From Ctenosaura bakeri (lineage: Eukaryota; Chordata; Lepidosauria; Squamata; Iguanidae): DNA of 64,000 bases. Both the position numbers and the translations under genes were made by a program. Every line of letters begins with the position of its first letter. The stretch's first letter is position 1. The notes below the pieces were generated by a model, which made no database searches, was not told where the DNA came from, and saw nothing but the letters and a program-made list of their open reading frames with translations. Positions 1-11,862 of the stretch are shown here, one piece after another. Where the stretch lies: assembly GCA_948474755.1 (NCBI GenBank), contig CAOLHI010002146.1, positions 186,001 to 250,000 of the forward strand. The letters are read 5' to 3'.

Positions 1-960
1 GTAAGAGGTCCGAACTGACATTCAGTGAGTTCTGGTGTGATCTTCTGCACTTTAAATTGAGGCCAGAAAAGCCCTGGCAACCCGATCATTGGGTAGAGAA
101 CTGGCATCAAGGGCTTTGGTCCATTGACTCTTGTAAGCAAGTATTTTTCATTAAGGATAAATTTTGCTTCTTGGAATAAAAGGGCTGATTTGATTTGGTT
201 TGTTTGGTTCGATTTGCCAGATGTTTTATCGCCCCTTTCTGAGGGGCAAGGCTTGTTCCTTTCATGGTCACTCCCGTCCTCTAGTGGTCAAAGGGGGAAG
301 GCATATGGAATGAAGCCGAACATCTGTGTTTATGGTGATTAGACGGCAAAGCTGTTTCTCCGCTGTGCTTATTTTTAAACCGCTCAAAACTGACAGGACT
401 GTGGCTGAAAATCCCAATCCATTCTATGCCAATGAGAAAAACACATTGCCTAGCCTCAGTGCCCTTACTTCTAAAAAAATGTAATGATTTGTGGTTATTG
501 AAACACCATTGCCTGATTGTGGAGAGTTTTGACAGATACAGTTTTGACAGAAAGGATAATGTTTTGGAGAAAGGATGTTTTGTCCCAAAGGTCAATGGCA
601 CAAAACTGGATCAGTTGTCTACCTTGCCAAAAGAAACTTATTATTATCCAGAACCTTTTGTTTTCAGATAGGCAGTGGTGCTGGGCTATTATTCAACTTC
701 ATCCTCCATGAAGCTGAAACACAGCAAGCAGTCCAGAAATATGGGGCTCACTGTTTCAGGGTATTTGTATGGCTTGCGGTGCAACCAAAACAGTTCCATG
801 ACAGAAGCTTTACAAGGAGCACTAATTTTCTAATTCTATCATTCCTTTAAGGAGGATGAGGTGGTACACAGGTCCCGTGGACAGAATTCAGTGCTAAAGA
901 TGAGGAAAGTGTGGCTTTCGAGATGCTGTTGCACTGCAGTTCCCTGCTTTCCTCGCCACT
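1..960. other. single-copy sequence, no feature seen
   Basis: No gene, known repeat or low-complexity array is recognised. The open frames here overlap one another on both strands and have no splice-site context or recognisable protein motif, so I treat them as chance. Confidence 0.5.
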
Positions 961-965
961 GGGTG

Positions 966-1032
966 TGCCGGCTGGGGCTGTTGGGAGCTGCTGTCCAGGA
1001 ACATCTGAAGAGCTGCATTTTGCACACCTCTG
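966..1032 (+). repeat. MITE-like fragment ('ctgttgggagctgctgtcc' core)
   Basis: The segment reads like one half of the widespread squamate palindromic element whose core is 'gatgggagttgtagtcc' followed by 'aacatctggagggc'. Here it is 'gggagctgctgtccaggaa' then 'catctgaagagctgca'. It is old and diverged. The sequence up to 1,449 shows nothing else apart from AT-rich stretches. Confidence 0.5.
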
Positions 1033-1449
1033 CTCTAACTAGTGCATCATTCTGCCTTACAACCACTGTGTACTGTCTTGACAATCCTAGGACATCACAT
1101 TAACTATGTTCCTCTAGCACCCCTTGAAATTCAATATCACGTGCCACCTAATATAACATTGTATTCCCCTAGCAGTCCCATAACATACGTTCCCACAGTT
1201 AGCATGCTACCTGTGTTTACTCAGAAATAATTCCATTTCATTCAAAGGGACTTTCTTCCTAGAATGTTTGGTTAGCCTTATTTACTTATTTATTTGAAAA
1301 TAAAATGGTTAAAACAATATGTAGTGCAATTGTTTAAAAAGCATTAAACAATTGATCCAGTTAAAACATTCACTGAAAGCACTTAGAACACATAAAAGAC
1401 ATATTGCATATTTTAAAAAACAGTACACCCATTGCAGCTGCGTAAATGC

Positions 1450-1541
1450 CCAAGGCACCAGGTCCTGTCTGATCTTGGACACTAAGCAGGGCCAGCCCTG
1501 TTTAGAACTTGGATGGGAGACTGCCAAGGGATACCTATCCC
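1450..1541 (+). repeat. 5S-rRNA-derived SINE head (5S-Sauria type)
   Basis: The segment follows the 3' two-thirds of 5S rRNA, including the internal promoter: 'gtctgatcttgg', 'actaagcagggccagccctg' and 'ttggatgggagactgcc' correspond to the 5S box A / intermediate element / box C region. Divergence and the lack of the 5S 5' end rule out a functional 5S gene. Squamates carry SINEs built from a 5S head joined to a Sauria/BovB-like tail. The tail is missing here and the copy abuts a different repeat at about 1,542. Confidence 0.75.
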
Positions 1542-1735
1542 ATAGCTTAGGAGCAGCGCCTGAGAAGCCTTTCTCTCATATTCTCACTAGATGATCCTAT
1601 AAGGGTGGTGGGATAGAGAAAAGCTTGAAAATCATAAAACTCAGACAGGCTCACATGGGGAAATTCAGGCTTTCAGACAGTCTAGACATAAACCATTTAG
1701 GGCTCTATAGCCTTGAAATAACTCTCCATTTCTGT
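1542..1735 (+). repeat. Interspersed LINE-3'-like repeat (call it family A), internal part
   Basis: The text 'taggagcagcgcctgagaag', 'ggtggtgggatagagaaaag' and 'catttagggctctatagcc' matches a repeat that recurs through the window (3.3, 7.5, 29.3, 51.6, 60.3 kb) and is common in squamate DNA. I do not assign a Repbase name; an L2/CR1-like LINE or Penelope origin is possible. No protein frame survives. Confidence 0.55.
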
Positions 1736-2778
<1,043 letters not shown>

Positions 2779-2852
2779 TGTGTGTGCCTCCAAGTTTCCT
2801 GTTGACTTATAGCAATCTCATGAATCTCATAGGGTTCATAACGACTTTTTGG
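2779..2852 (-). repeat. SINE/BovB-type tail fragment
   Basis: The string 'gtgtgcctccaagtttcctg' followed by 'ttgacttatagcaa' is the reverse complement of the Sauria/BovB 3' tail, whose canonical sense is a run of 'gacttgaaggcacac' type. Only the tail remains. Downstream to 3,276 I see no other feature. Confidence 0.55.
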
Positions 2853-3276
2853 TGTTACAGCTAAAAAGTTTGGAAAAGTCGCAGATGTTGATAAATACCC
2901 AGTTAATACCCCTGGGCCTGAAAAATCAAAATCAAGCTCAGCAGCTCAAAGGCTTTGGCTCCTTGAGCCCGCTGCTTTCTGTGACAGACTTTTTTAAAAA
3001 AACAAATGGCGTAGTTTAGAAATACAGCAATTTCACTGATGATAAGAAAGAAAATGCTTTGTTCTTTTATGGGGCAGAGTGACAGTACATTTAAATCAAA
3101 GCTCCATGTCCAGAGTCTAAAGAAACAGATAGGGTAAAGTAAACATCCTGATTTTGCTGCGCAAGATCCCACTGCGGGAAGAGGCAAACTACTCCTAAAA
3201 TAGAGCAACGAAATCAGGAAATGCTGATATTTGTTGTGTACCCTGGTTTCTTTGTGCGTGCTATATTGTTGTTGGT

Positions 3277-3735
3277 GTTACGTTTGTATCCTGCTTTTTC
3301 GCAAAATCGGGACTCAAAGTGTCTTACAATGTAAAAGAACAATACAATTAAGAACATACCAAAAGTCAACATTAAAACAGAATCAAACTATTTGCAGTAT
3401 TAAAATGCAATATTAAAACACAAGTTAAAAGAATGAAGTGCAGTTTTTAAAAAGGATAAAAGGCTATTAAAAGCCATTCAGTCTAAAACAATATAGCACC
3501 CTCTAGCCTCTTCTTAAAAATGTTGTGTTTAAAAACCCTGTCAGATTAAAAAGCACAAGAAAAAGGGGCCATTCTAGCCCATTCTAGTTCCAGAGCCTAG
3601 GGGCAGCCACTGAGAAGGCCCTGTCTTGCATCCCCTCCAAGCATGCGTGCATGATGATCGCAGGGCCCAGGCAGGATCATATATCTTCAGATTGGATATT
3701 GCATCCTGTATAACAATAGCAAGCTCCATCCTGTG
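3277..3735 (+). repeat. Family A interspersed repeat
   Basis: It starts with 'tgtatcctgctttttcgc', continues 'gggactcaaagtgtcttaca', then an A-rich stretch of 'ttaaaac' repeats, then 'ggggcagccactgagaaggc'. This is the same arrangement as the copies at 7.5, 29.3 and 60.3 kb: a 'cctgcctttctccc' opening, an A-rich middle and an 'aagg(c/t)ccttctcttg' end. Confidence 0.6.
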
Positions 3736-4598
3736 GAGATCAATCCTGTGCAACTCAGTGGCCATTCTTTCTGTGTCCGGTGTTCAGTCTGTGAGTGCAA
3801 GTCTTTATCCAGCCAAAACAGTGCTACCCATGCCCAAAGGGGAGGTAGTATCATCAGGTTCGAGAGTTTGCAGTAGTTTAAGAAAAGAAAAGAAAAAGAT
3901 TAGGAAAACATCCCTAACATAGACAGAAGTGGGGGAAAGGCACACACCAAAAGCACCACAGTGAGGAATGTTCATTCTCAGCTGTCACAGAACACTGGTT
4001 CGTGGCTGGGAGACCTGACCAACATCTAGGGTGAGTAGGACTGGAGTACCTCGAAAAGAGGCATGCCTGGCTGGAACTCAGAACGGGAACATCCCCGCAC
4101 CACAACATTTTGTCACATGTAGAAGCCTGTGAGCACACAGGATCATGTTGTGCCTATATATTTTCCTAATCATGGCAAAAGTCCCCCCAACTTCCACTCA
4201 TTTGTGAGTCTCTTCTTATTTCTGACTTAGCCAGAAGGTGGAGATGCTGGCTAATGGGAGACAAGACAGATACCTGCTTGTTTTTCTGCTGTAAAAAAAA
4301 AAATTAATCCTGCAAAGTCAAAGCAACCAAATAAACAGTTGTCTTTTGGGTCCTTTGCAAAGGCAAGATTGGCCAGAAATTTGATAAGAATGGCAGCTGA
4401 CCTAACGTTTTTGTTTCCTCTGGGGCAGAAGGGTTTTTTTTTCACAGCTCGAGGGACTGGTTCCTCATTCCTTGAAAGTGTAAAATCATATAAAATCAAT
4501 AAACTCAAGACAGGTGCGAGGCTCACGCTGTGGAGAACCCATAGGCAAGCTATGTGTTTGCCTTCCCGACGTATGTTTTACTGATGTTGGTTATTTAA
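3736..4598. other. single-copy sequence, no feature seen
   Basis: No gene, RNA or repeat recognised. Short A- and T-runs near 4,290 and 4,430 are unremarkable. Confidence 0.45.
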
Positions 4599-4826
4599 GT
4601 GAGTTACATTTCTATACTGCCTTTCTTCCCCTGAGCTAAAGGCAGCCTCATTGGGATTCTCCCTGTTCCTCAGTTTACCCTCGCAACAACCCTGAGAGGG
4701 AGGTCAAGCTGGGAGAGACTCTGTGATTGGTTCAGAGTCACCCAAAGAATTTCATGGCCCATTGGGAACTTGATCCTGGACTGCCAAGTCCTAGTCCTCC
4801 ATTCTAACCACTACACAGCACTGATG
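4599..4826 (-). repeat. tRNA-derived (MIR-like) SINE
   Basis: In reverse complement this reads as a tRNA-headed SINE: 'gtgtagtggttagaatgga', 'ctaggacttggcagtcca' and a 'tgaccttggg'-like body. The plus strand ends in 'ctaaccactacacagcac', and the 'ctcgcaacaaccctgagagg' stretch is diagnostic. The same family recurs at 23.2, 49.8 and 59.0 kb. It probably has old pol III box A/B motifs but is too diverged to be active. Confidence 0.65.
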
Positions 4827-7474
4827 CATAGGAAAATGCCCCTGGACAAAAGGGGGTGAGGAGCCTGCCCCCATAACAACTGCTAATGGTACAGCTACTT
4901 AGTTTTCCTTGTATTGTGGCAAATAACTTTGTTCTCAAGGCAGATCTGCATATGATGTTAAATGTGCCTACATCTCATTGTGCAAGGTTTTAAGAAATGC
5001 ATATCCATCACACACACGCACATCCCAACTAATGCTGTTTGCATGGCAAACAACGACAGCAACAACTTTGCATTTCTCTTCTTAATGCGTGCTTTCTGTA
5101 TCTTACCTGGCAGCTCACCGGGTACAATCAAAGACGTCTTACAAATCTTTCACATGGGGGGGACACCCCTTAAGGCTGCCTATAAATGCAACAGTTCTCA
5201 AGAAAGCCTGTTGGTGGTTGGCAAAGAGTTTAGAAAAGTTATTTTGGAGAGCTCCAAATCCCCAAACCCATCAGCCAGTATGGTCAGGGAAGTGCTGATG
5301 GTAGTAAGAGTTCTCTTCCTTCTCCTCCTCTCCAAACCCACAACCTTAAACTCTTCCCTTGTAGCAGCATAAGGATAAAGACTTACCTGAGCTATTGTTG
5401 TGGCATGCCTGTCTTGGGGAAGATGTAACACTTTTAAGTATTTTGCCACTTTTAATCCTGTAATTGGGATTCACACCCACAAATAACAGAGAACATTTTT
5501 TGGGGGCTAAAACCTGTGGCTGGCATCCTATTGTGCAGTTACAAATGCATAATATCCATGCATAACTGTTCAGTATTCATGTTTATGATCATGGCATTAT
5601 TGCTATGATAGCAAATGCTGCCCCCCCACCTACCTTAATAGTCAGCAGTCGCAGCGGGCAACAGAGGTCTGTTTTGCTGGATGGAAATAAGAACCCCTAG
5701 GGAAGCCTAAAGCAGAGTTTGTTTGTTTGTTATTGCCCTGAGTCTTGTTGGTGCACGGTGACAGCGTACTAAGTGGCAGCCAGCGGAAAAAGCTCCCAGG
5801 CCCAGCCACCCTGATGGAAGGCAGGCATTGGAGAAATAGTCTGCTTAGAGCTAGGACACTTTGCCTACTTCCCCCACCACTGCTGAGCAACTCTGGAAAA
5901 AATACAACCGCTCCCATCGTATACCTGCGGGATTCCAGCCACTGAGGCATTGTTGATCTGTTAATTTTGGCCTGCTGTGGTCCAGTCCAGCTGGCCACCT
6001 TAGAAGGCACCAAGAGCCTCAATCAATCCATCAGTCCTGACCTTATTCCACTGCCTGTGCACAGACAGACTTTTCAGGCAGTGAAAGAAAAAGTCATGTT
6101 GTGTATGTGAGTATATATGTCACAGTGGTGCTAATCTGAAGCTTTACCTCTTCTGGTTGTTGGTGGGTTTTTTGGGAGTTTTTTTTGTGAGAGAGGTGCT
6201 TTGGTTGGGAGGTGAGGTTGGAGAGCTGAATGGAACTATTTCTTGATAGGCCACTCTAACAATCCCTTTCTTTTGCCTTCTCTTTTAGCAGCTTGAGAGC
6301 AAGTGACCTATTGCATTGTTTAGCAAAGATTCCACCTTGCTAATAAATGCCTCCTGTTTTTCATATTCCAGCTCAAAAAGCTCCCCGTGATAAATTGACT
6401 GCTCCCACCCCATCCTGTTATGAGACCACCAAGTAAACAGATGGTTCTAGCTACAGCTGACCCACTGAGAAAGCATATACAGTTATGTGGATGATGTGAA
6501 GTTAATCCCCATCAGCGCTATCTCAAACTGGTCTTTTAATTGATCCCTTTATGTTGCAAGTATTACAGTCTGCTGTTTTAGATTCATGAGAGGGACCCTC
6601 ACTAAGCGCTTTGGAACCTGACACTGCATCTAGAATTCCAGGGTGATTCCAAGTTGTCGTTTGCTGATGAGACACTTTTTTGTTTTCAGACATGTCAATC
6701 CAGATTAACTCTGATAGTCCAGAACCAATGAAGCAGTCGGAGAACTGGAAACGAAAAGGGATTTGCTTCCTTTCCTGATGGATTCCGCCTCGTGCTCTCC
6801 AGGGATGGCTTTCTTGTAACAATGTCGGCTAGGCTGACATTGACTCGAAAGGCCTGATGGATGGTTCGGATTATTTCCTGTGTGTGCGTGAAGCTGAAAA
6901 ATGCATACATTTGCCAAACAGACGGAGGGAGGCTGACCGCCCCACTGGATGCCAGCTAATGATGGCTTGTGTATGAAACCACATGCTGGGGTAGACAAGT
7001 CTGATGTTTGCTGGGTCCTTTTTCAGTCAAAGTCATCTCAGTATGATTCTTGCACACAGGCTTTTGAGAAACAAAATAAAGAACATCCCATAATGATCAA
7101 GGTTCATTAGTAGAATTTTTTTTAAAATGATATCAACAGTATAGTGTAATTCTCTGACCCACTGTAGTCAACAGGAGTTTTTCTGTCCTTGTAGGCTGTT
7201 TTTCAATATCATTCCAAACCCTAGTTTTGTGGTAACCGCAGTTTAGAAGCCAAATTGTGGTTTGATCTTCCAAACATTACAGTTGCAATCTTTATTGCAT
7301 TTAGCTTAAGGACTTTACATTATAACAGAGAGAATCACAAAAATAATAAAGTAAAGTCAGATAAAATACTTTTTACTCCTCAACCATTTTGAAATTGTAA
7401 CAAACTGTCTAAACAAATACATTGAGAACCCTTAAAATTTAAAATTAAGACCTTTTACAGGCACTAATAAAATT
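4827..7474. other. 2.6 kb single-copy block
   Basis: No transposon signatures are seen. Two stretches, 6,250-6,480 and 6,530-6,720, have the even, moderately AT-rich texture typical of conserved non-coding DNA, with pyrimidine tracts ending in AG near 6,290 and 6,370. No reading frame continues from those AGs into a recognisable protein. Confidence 0.4.
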
Positions 7475-7870
7475 TTCATTTAATTAATTCATATCCTGCC
7501 TTTTTTCCAATATGGGACCCAAGGCAGCTCACAATATGAGTTAATATGAAATACAGTTAAGACTGTGGATAATACAAAAGTTAAAAAGAATCATATCAAA
7601 AACATTAATATAAAACAGTTGTAAAATGCCATTAAACAGTTCTAAATGATATTAAAATGAAAAAAATACAAATCATCCTAATTAAAAGACCTTCTGCTCC
7701 GGACAATTAACACTCAAAGGCTGGAATAAACTCAAATGTCTTCATCTGCTGGTAGAAAATGAGCAGCAAAAGGGCCCACCTAGCTTCCCATGCAAGGGAA
7801 TTTCACAGTGTGGGAGCAGCCCCTAAGAAGGTTTTCTCTTATGTCCATGAAGTTTGTAATTTCAGTAGTG
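7475..7870 (+). repeat. Family A interspersed repeat
   Basis: It opens with 'attcatatcctgccttttttcc' shortened by drift, then 'gggacccaaggcagctcaca', an A-rich middle of 'attaaaa' units, then 'gggagcagcccctaagaag' and 'ttttctctta'. It is one of the longest copies of this family in the window. Confidence 0.65.
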
Positions 7871-8430
7871 ACTTGCCATCGATTAATTTTAAAAGTTGGA
7901 ATTCAAAGTTGTGAAATAAAAGCATTAAGCCTTTGGGTCCTTTCCTGAAGGATTAATTACAATGTTGTGTTTCTGCCCTGAAAACCTTTAAGGGATACCC
8001 CCAATTAACCATAGCACAGTACTGTGAATTTTCCTTGTGTGAGCATTCTAAGCAAAGGTGAACCGCTCTCCCCGTAGGCATTGCAACTACAGTTCAAATA
8101 TTTGCGCATTTATCCAGCTAATGAGCAATGAAAGATCCACTTGTGATAAATTTATATTGGTAATGTTTCCTGGAATAGGCATGCCAAGAAGGGAACTCCC
8201 TTGAGACCCAGCAGAAACAGCTCAAAGTCAAATACATGTTTATGGTGCCAGCCTCAAACACAGCAATAGAAATTGATCACGCAAATAGTGCTTGTTTCCT
8301 TTCTCTCCAGCTTAGACAAAAAGCAACTAATGGGTGGTAGAGGTGACTCAGGATTCTCCACATAGTTCTAATTGGGAAGGCAAGAGGATGGAGGAGATCC
8401 CATTGTTAGCACCTGCCATTGTACTATCAT
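7871..8430. other. single-copy sequence, no feature seen
   Basis: No gene or repeat recognised. Confidence 0.4.
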
Positions 8431-8510
8431 TACGGTCAGTCCTCTACTTTTGTGGGTTCAGCATGTGCAGATTTGATTATTCGTAGGTTATTTAATTTAA
8501 TTTAATTTTT
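8431..8510 (+). repeat. Tigger-like terminal fragment
   Basis: 'cggtcagtcctctacttttg' then 'tgggttcagcatgtgcag' resembles the left end of the complete Tigger-like MITE at 53,479. An AT-rich stretch follows and then the palindromic triplet at 8,550, which may be the interior of the same element. Confidence 0.4.
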
Positions 8511-8547
8511 CAAAAAGTTCTTTATATGTCCCGGACACAGAAAAAAA

Positions 8548-8706
8548 TGTTCTCTCTAGGAATCTCTAGGTCCTCCAGCAGAATTCTGTGGTCCACTTCC
8601 ATTGGAAGTAGACCATAGAGGCACATTGGAGGACTTAGAAATTTCTAGAGACAACATTTCTCTAGGCATTGCTGGGTCCTCCAACATGACTCTATAGTCT
8701 GGGACC
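8548..8706. repeat. Inverted plus direct copies of a ~45 bp unit
   Basis: Unit 1 (about 8,551-8,603) runs from 'tctctaggaatctctaggtc' to 'gtggtccacttcc'. It is followed by its imperfect reverse complement (about 8,604-8,657, 'agtagaccatagaggc' to 'ggaggacttagaaatttct'). A third unit comes in the original orientation (about 8,658-8,704, 'tctctaggcattgctggg' to 'gactctatagtctggg'). The first two form a long stem. It is probably the interior of a non-autonomous DNA transposon. Confidence 0.6.
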
Positions 8707-8772
8707 AAGCTGTACAGGGGTTTATATAAGGTCATAAGCAGCACTTGGAATTGTGGAAGGACAGTGTAGGGA
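8707..8772 (+). repeat. Family A short fragment
   Basis: 'aagctgtacaggggtttata' followed by 'taagcagcacttggaattg' matches the 'gctttataggcaacaaccagcactttgaattg'-type stretch of family A. Only a short piece is present. Confidence 0.4.
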
Positions 8773-9944
8773 AAAGGCAAGATCATTCATATGATTACTT
8801 TTCTGAACAATAGAGAAGGAGAAACATGTACTGTAGAGAAGTTTCATGGAATACTCATTTTACAGGGCCAGAGATACTATCGTTGCAACATTGCTGTCTC
8901 TAAAGTGGAGTGGTTAGCCCTTCGTGTTGAAGATGGCTTCAAACAGAGGACCGTCCTCAGTGAAGGACCACCTAAAATGCAGAATATTACAAGTTTTAGT
9001 TGTTCCTTAAAAAATGGAGGATTCCTACTGTGTTGATTTTGCATTTGAAAAGCACAGCCAGATACTCTGAAGCTGCAAAATCCAGGAAGAAATTCCAGCG
9101 GAGAGCCTTCTGCAAGCAACCTCTACCTTTGACACAACTTGCATACCTGACTGAGGGCTAAACCCACACTTAAGTGCTTTGATGAGTATGGATGGATTGA
9201 GATTCATGCTCTGCTGAACTTACAGCTTCGTTTAAAAAAAAAATGTAAAAGAGACGATTAGAGGCTGGCAACCAGATCCAGCCACCTTGGCTTAATTGAG
9301 GCAGTTGCTGTGCTTGAAATGTGACGCTTTCTCTCCAGAGCTTATTTTGCAGTTATCCAGGTTATTTGTACAGAAACACTTTCCTGGCTTTGATCTTTCT
9401 TTCAAAACCCCGCACCGAAGTGCACAAAGTAGGTTCTTCCTGTCGCATGTAGACGTGCCAGATGTCAAAACCAGACCCAGTTCCTCCCTGAGCATGAGAA
9501 TGGTGAGAACCTCTGCAGCACAGAAAGGCTTTCTTTTTATTTATTTATTTTTATTTGCTTATTTTATTCTTGAATCCTATCAGCAACAAGCGCTTAAAAA
9601 ATTAAAAACAGAAGGGATGCAGCATCAACTTGCCCAAGATTTCTCTTGCCTTAGCACAACTTTCAAGCCCAAAACACAGATAAACACGCTTAGCCAAGTT
9701 CCTTTGGAATACGAAGTCGAACTCTATTCCCGTTTGGATCTGTGAGACCATAACACAACTGAAGCTGGTGCCTCTAATTTTAATAGGGTGTTGAATCCGC
9801 TCTGAATTTGGATAAATAAGCTATCCAAGATGCTGACTCTATTTGGCGGAGAGGATTTGGCACCTTGGACTAAAACCTGGCGTGGATTCACTGGCCAGGT
9901 ACGCTACCAGGCTTGACTGCTGTAACTTCTCCAAATAGGGCTTT
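8773..9944. other. single-copy sequence containing one weak exon-like stretch
   Basis: No repeat is recognised. At 9,339-9,501 a reading frame sits between a short pyrimidine-AG and a GTGAGA. The peptide resembles nothing I know and no partner exon is visible, so it is not annotated as coding. Confidence 0.35.
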
Positions 9945-10060
9945 TTAAGAGTTAGAGCAGCAGTCAGCAACCTGCAGCCCTAGAGCTACATAAGGCCCTT
10001 GGCCCAATCCTATGTGGCCCTTAGTATAATGTCAAACATTCTCTGCAAGCTACCTTTGTA
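9945..10060 (+). repeat. Possible hAT-type fragment
   Basis: 'cagtcagcaacctgcagccc' then 'tagagctacataaggccct' and 'tatgtggcccttag' resembles the 'cggcaacctgcggctc ... gcggctc' ends of hAT-like elements of amniotes. The assignment is tentative. Confidence 0.35.
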
Positions 10061-10439
10061 GCAGCCCCCCTCCCGCTGTAGAATACCCTCTCAAGGGAAG
10101 TCAGGACAGTTCCATCCTCTTCAAGTTTCTAGTGAGCAGGTAAGACTGTGTCGTATCACACGGTCTCTGGTCCTTAAAGCTAGGATTAATTGCTCTGGCT
10201 GCTTTATTTATTTATTTGTAAAACTTTTACTAAGACTAAACATAAGGAATAATTTCCCAATGAGAGTCTCCAGCATAGATTAGTCCAGCATAGTCTCCAG
10301 CCTTTCAGAAGCCCCAAGCTGCCTTCCAGCATTACGATTCTATAACACAAAAAGAAATCCACTATATAGATTTGTTGGCTGGAGTTTTCTGATCATTCTG
10401 GTCCAAACGCTACCTTTTCCAGGCTCTGGGATTTGGGGC

Positions 10440-10518
10440 ATCAATGGGTATTGGGAGGGTGGATTACTAGAAGATCTTTAAGTCCCTTTGCAACTCTATG
10501 ATGAGATGTTTCTATGAT
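10440..10518 (+). repeat. CR1 LINE 3' terminus fragment
   Basis: 'ggattactagaagatcttta' and 'agtccctttgcaactctatg' followed by 'atgagatgtttctatgat' matches the CR1 3' end, which is typically 'ggatggcc', 'tcccttccaactcta', then repeats of 'attctatga'. Old and diverged. Confidence 0.55.
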
Positions 10519-11404
10519 AGCCGCCACGAGGAGACATCTTCTCTGACCACCATTTGGCTCCTCCGTGCCCAGGAGATACCCAAGCATTCTGCATATCTTA
10601 GAAATTTTGTCCAGTCGATTGGTGAGGGAACTTTCATTCTGAGACAGCAATCAAAAAAAAAAAGTAAAGAAAAAGCATGACTCCAGAGAAAATAACCAGG
10701 AAAGATGTTGATGTAATTACTTGAACAAGTATAAAAACCTTGAGTCTTTCTGTCCGCCAAATGTCAGGGAGGTAATTATGCTCCATTGTGGCACTCCGGG
10801 TTGATATTGTCAGCTATTCTTAGCTCTAATCCTCTAACATTGAGGCTTGATGGGCCGCCTGAGACATCCCCTTCAGCGCCTCTCTTGCAACCAGTGTCAA
10901 TCAAGCTTGCCAAGGAAGAGCACGCATGCTACAAAGACCCTGGCAGTGTTGCGGTATTAGGCATCTGACTGAACAGCTTTTAATCTTGTGTACACCTTAA
11001 GAAAACATCAGTTTGGCCTACTGGGGCTCAGGAGACATGAATGGGACCCTGCATGTTGGGGAGAACAAAGGGATGTGAGCTCATCTCTGTGATTGGACTG
11101 ACACGAAACCCTTAAGACATGTCAAGATGATGGCAGCACTGAGATCTTTTGCTGCATTTAGGAAGAGGCAACTAAGGCACACACCCATGGAAAGAAAGAT
11201 GATGAGCTGACATGAATGCAGAGAGGTAGACTCTCTCTTACAGCATGGAAAAGTTACTGCGAGGGGGGAGCTAAATCCCATGGTTAGTCCCAATTGGATT
11301 AGACCCATGGAATGAACAGGAACTTGGTAAATCAATACTTAACGTAAAATAGCGTTGATTCAACAGGGGTAGTTGAATCAGGGCTAACTAGGAGACTAAG
11401 GCAT
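10519..11404. other. single-copy sequence, no feature seen
   Basis: An A-run near 10,650 is the only low-complexity tract. No gene or known repeat recognised. Confidence 0.4.
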
Positions 11405-11490
11405 TAGACAAAAATTCCCAGAATGCAGTGACAGCATGGTAGGTGGGTGACCAGGCAGTTCTGGGAATTGTAGTCCAGAACAATAACACT
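11405..11490. repeat. Palindromic MITE-like fragment
   Basis: Left arm 'aaaattcccagaatgcagtg' and right arm 'cagttctgggaattgtagtc' are inverted relative to one another, giving a short hairpin with the common 'tctgggaattgtagtcc' core. Confidence 0.6.
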
Positions 11491-11560
11491 GTAAGTTCTG
11501 TTCTCTCTTGTTATCAAGTTTTATAGGGGAGGTAGTTGGCCATCCCCTCCAGCAGGTAAC

Positions 11561-11805
11561 TGTAAATCTATGTTGGCCTTCTTTGTGTCTTCTAGAATCA
11601 TCAAGCTGGAGGGACCTTGGAGGACTGGGGGACTATAAATCTATGCTGAATGTATTCATGTGTCATCCAATCATAGAGTTGGAAGGACCTGGAGGTTCCT
11701 GAGTGTTGTAAATATATACTGGGCATTTTTCTGTATCACTACAGAATCATAAAGCTGGAAAGACCTTGGAAGATCTTGGAGGTTGTAAATCTATACTGGA
11801 TGGCT
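11561..11805 (+). repeat. ~75 bp minisatellite, about 3.3 units
   Basis: The motif 'tgtaaatctat' or close variants begins at about 11,561, 11,634, 11,707 and 11,784, giving periods of 73, 73 and 77. Each full unit also holds 'gaatcat.aagctgga.gga' and 'ccttgga' in register. The unit body 'aatcatagagttggaaggac' is very like the CR1 3' end in reverse, so the array may have grown from a CR1 tail. Confidence 0.7.
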
Positions 11806-11862
11806 ATGGCCATTTCTACACTACACTGTTATAGTGCTATTATTCCACTTCCATCATCCTAT
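11806..11862. repeat. MITE end, same TIR family as 31,930
   Basis: 'ggccatttctacactacact' then 'gttatagtgctattattcca' closely matches the left terminal repeat of the element at 31,930-32,131 ('ggccatttccgcactagcct', 'gttatagcgcgatgattcca'). No matching right end is evident, so this is a solo end. Confidence 0.6.

Noticed and set aside
1450..1541. Possible 5S rRNA gene
   Set aside because: The 5' third of 5S is absent and mismatches are many. It is a SINE head.
9339..9501. Exon-like interval (pyrimidine-AG to GTGAGA) with a 54-codon frame
   Set aside because: The polypyrimidine tract is short, the peptide is not recognised, and no neighbouring exon of matching phase is seen.
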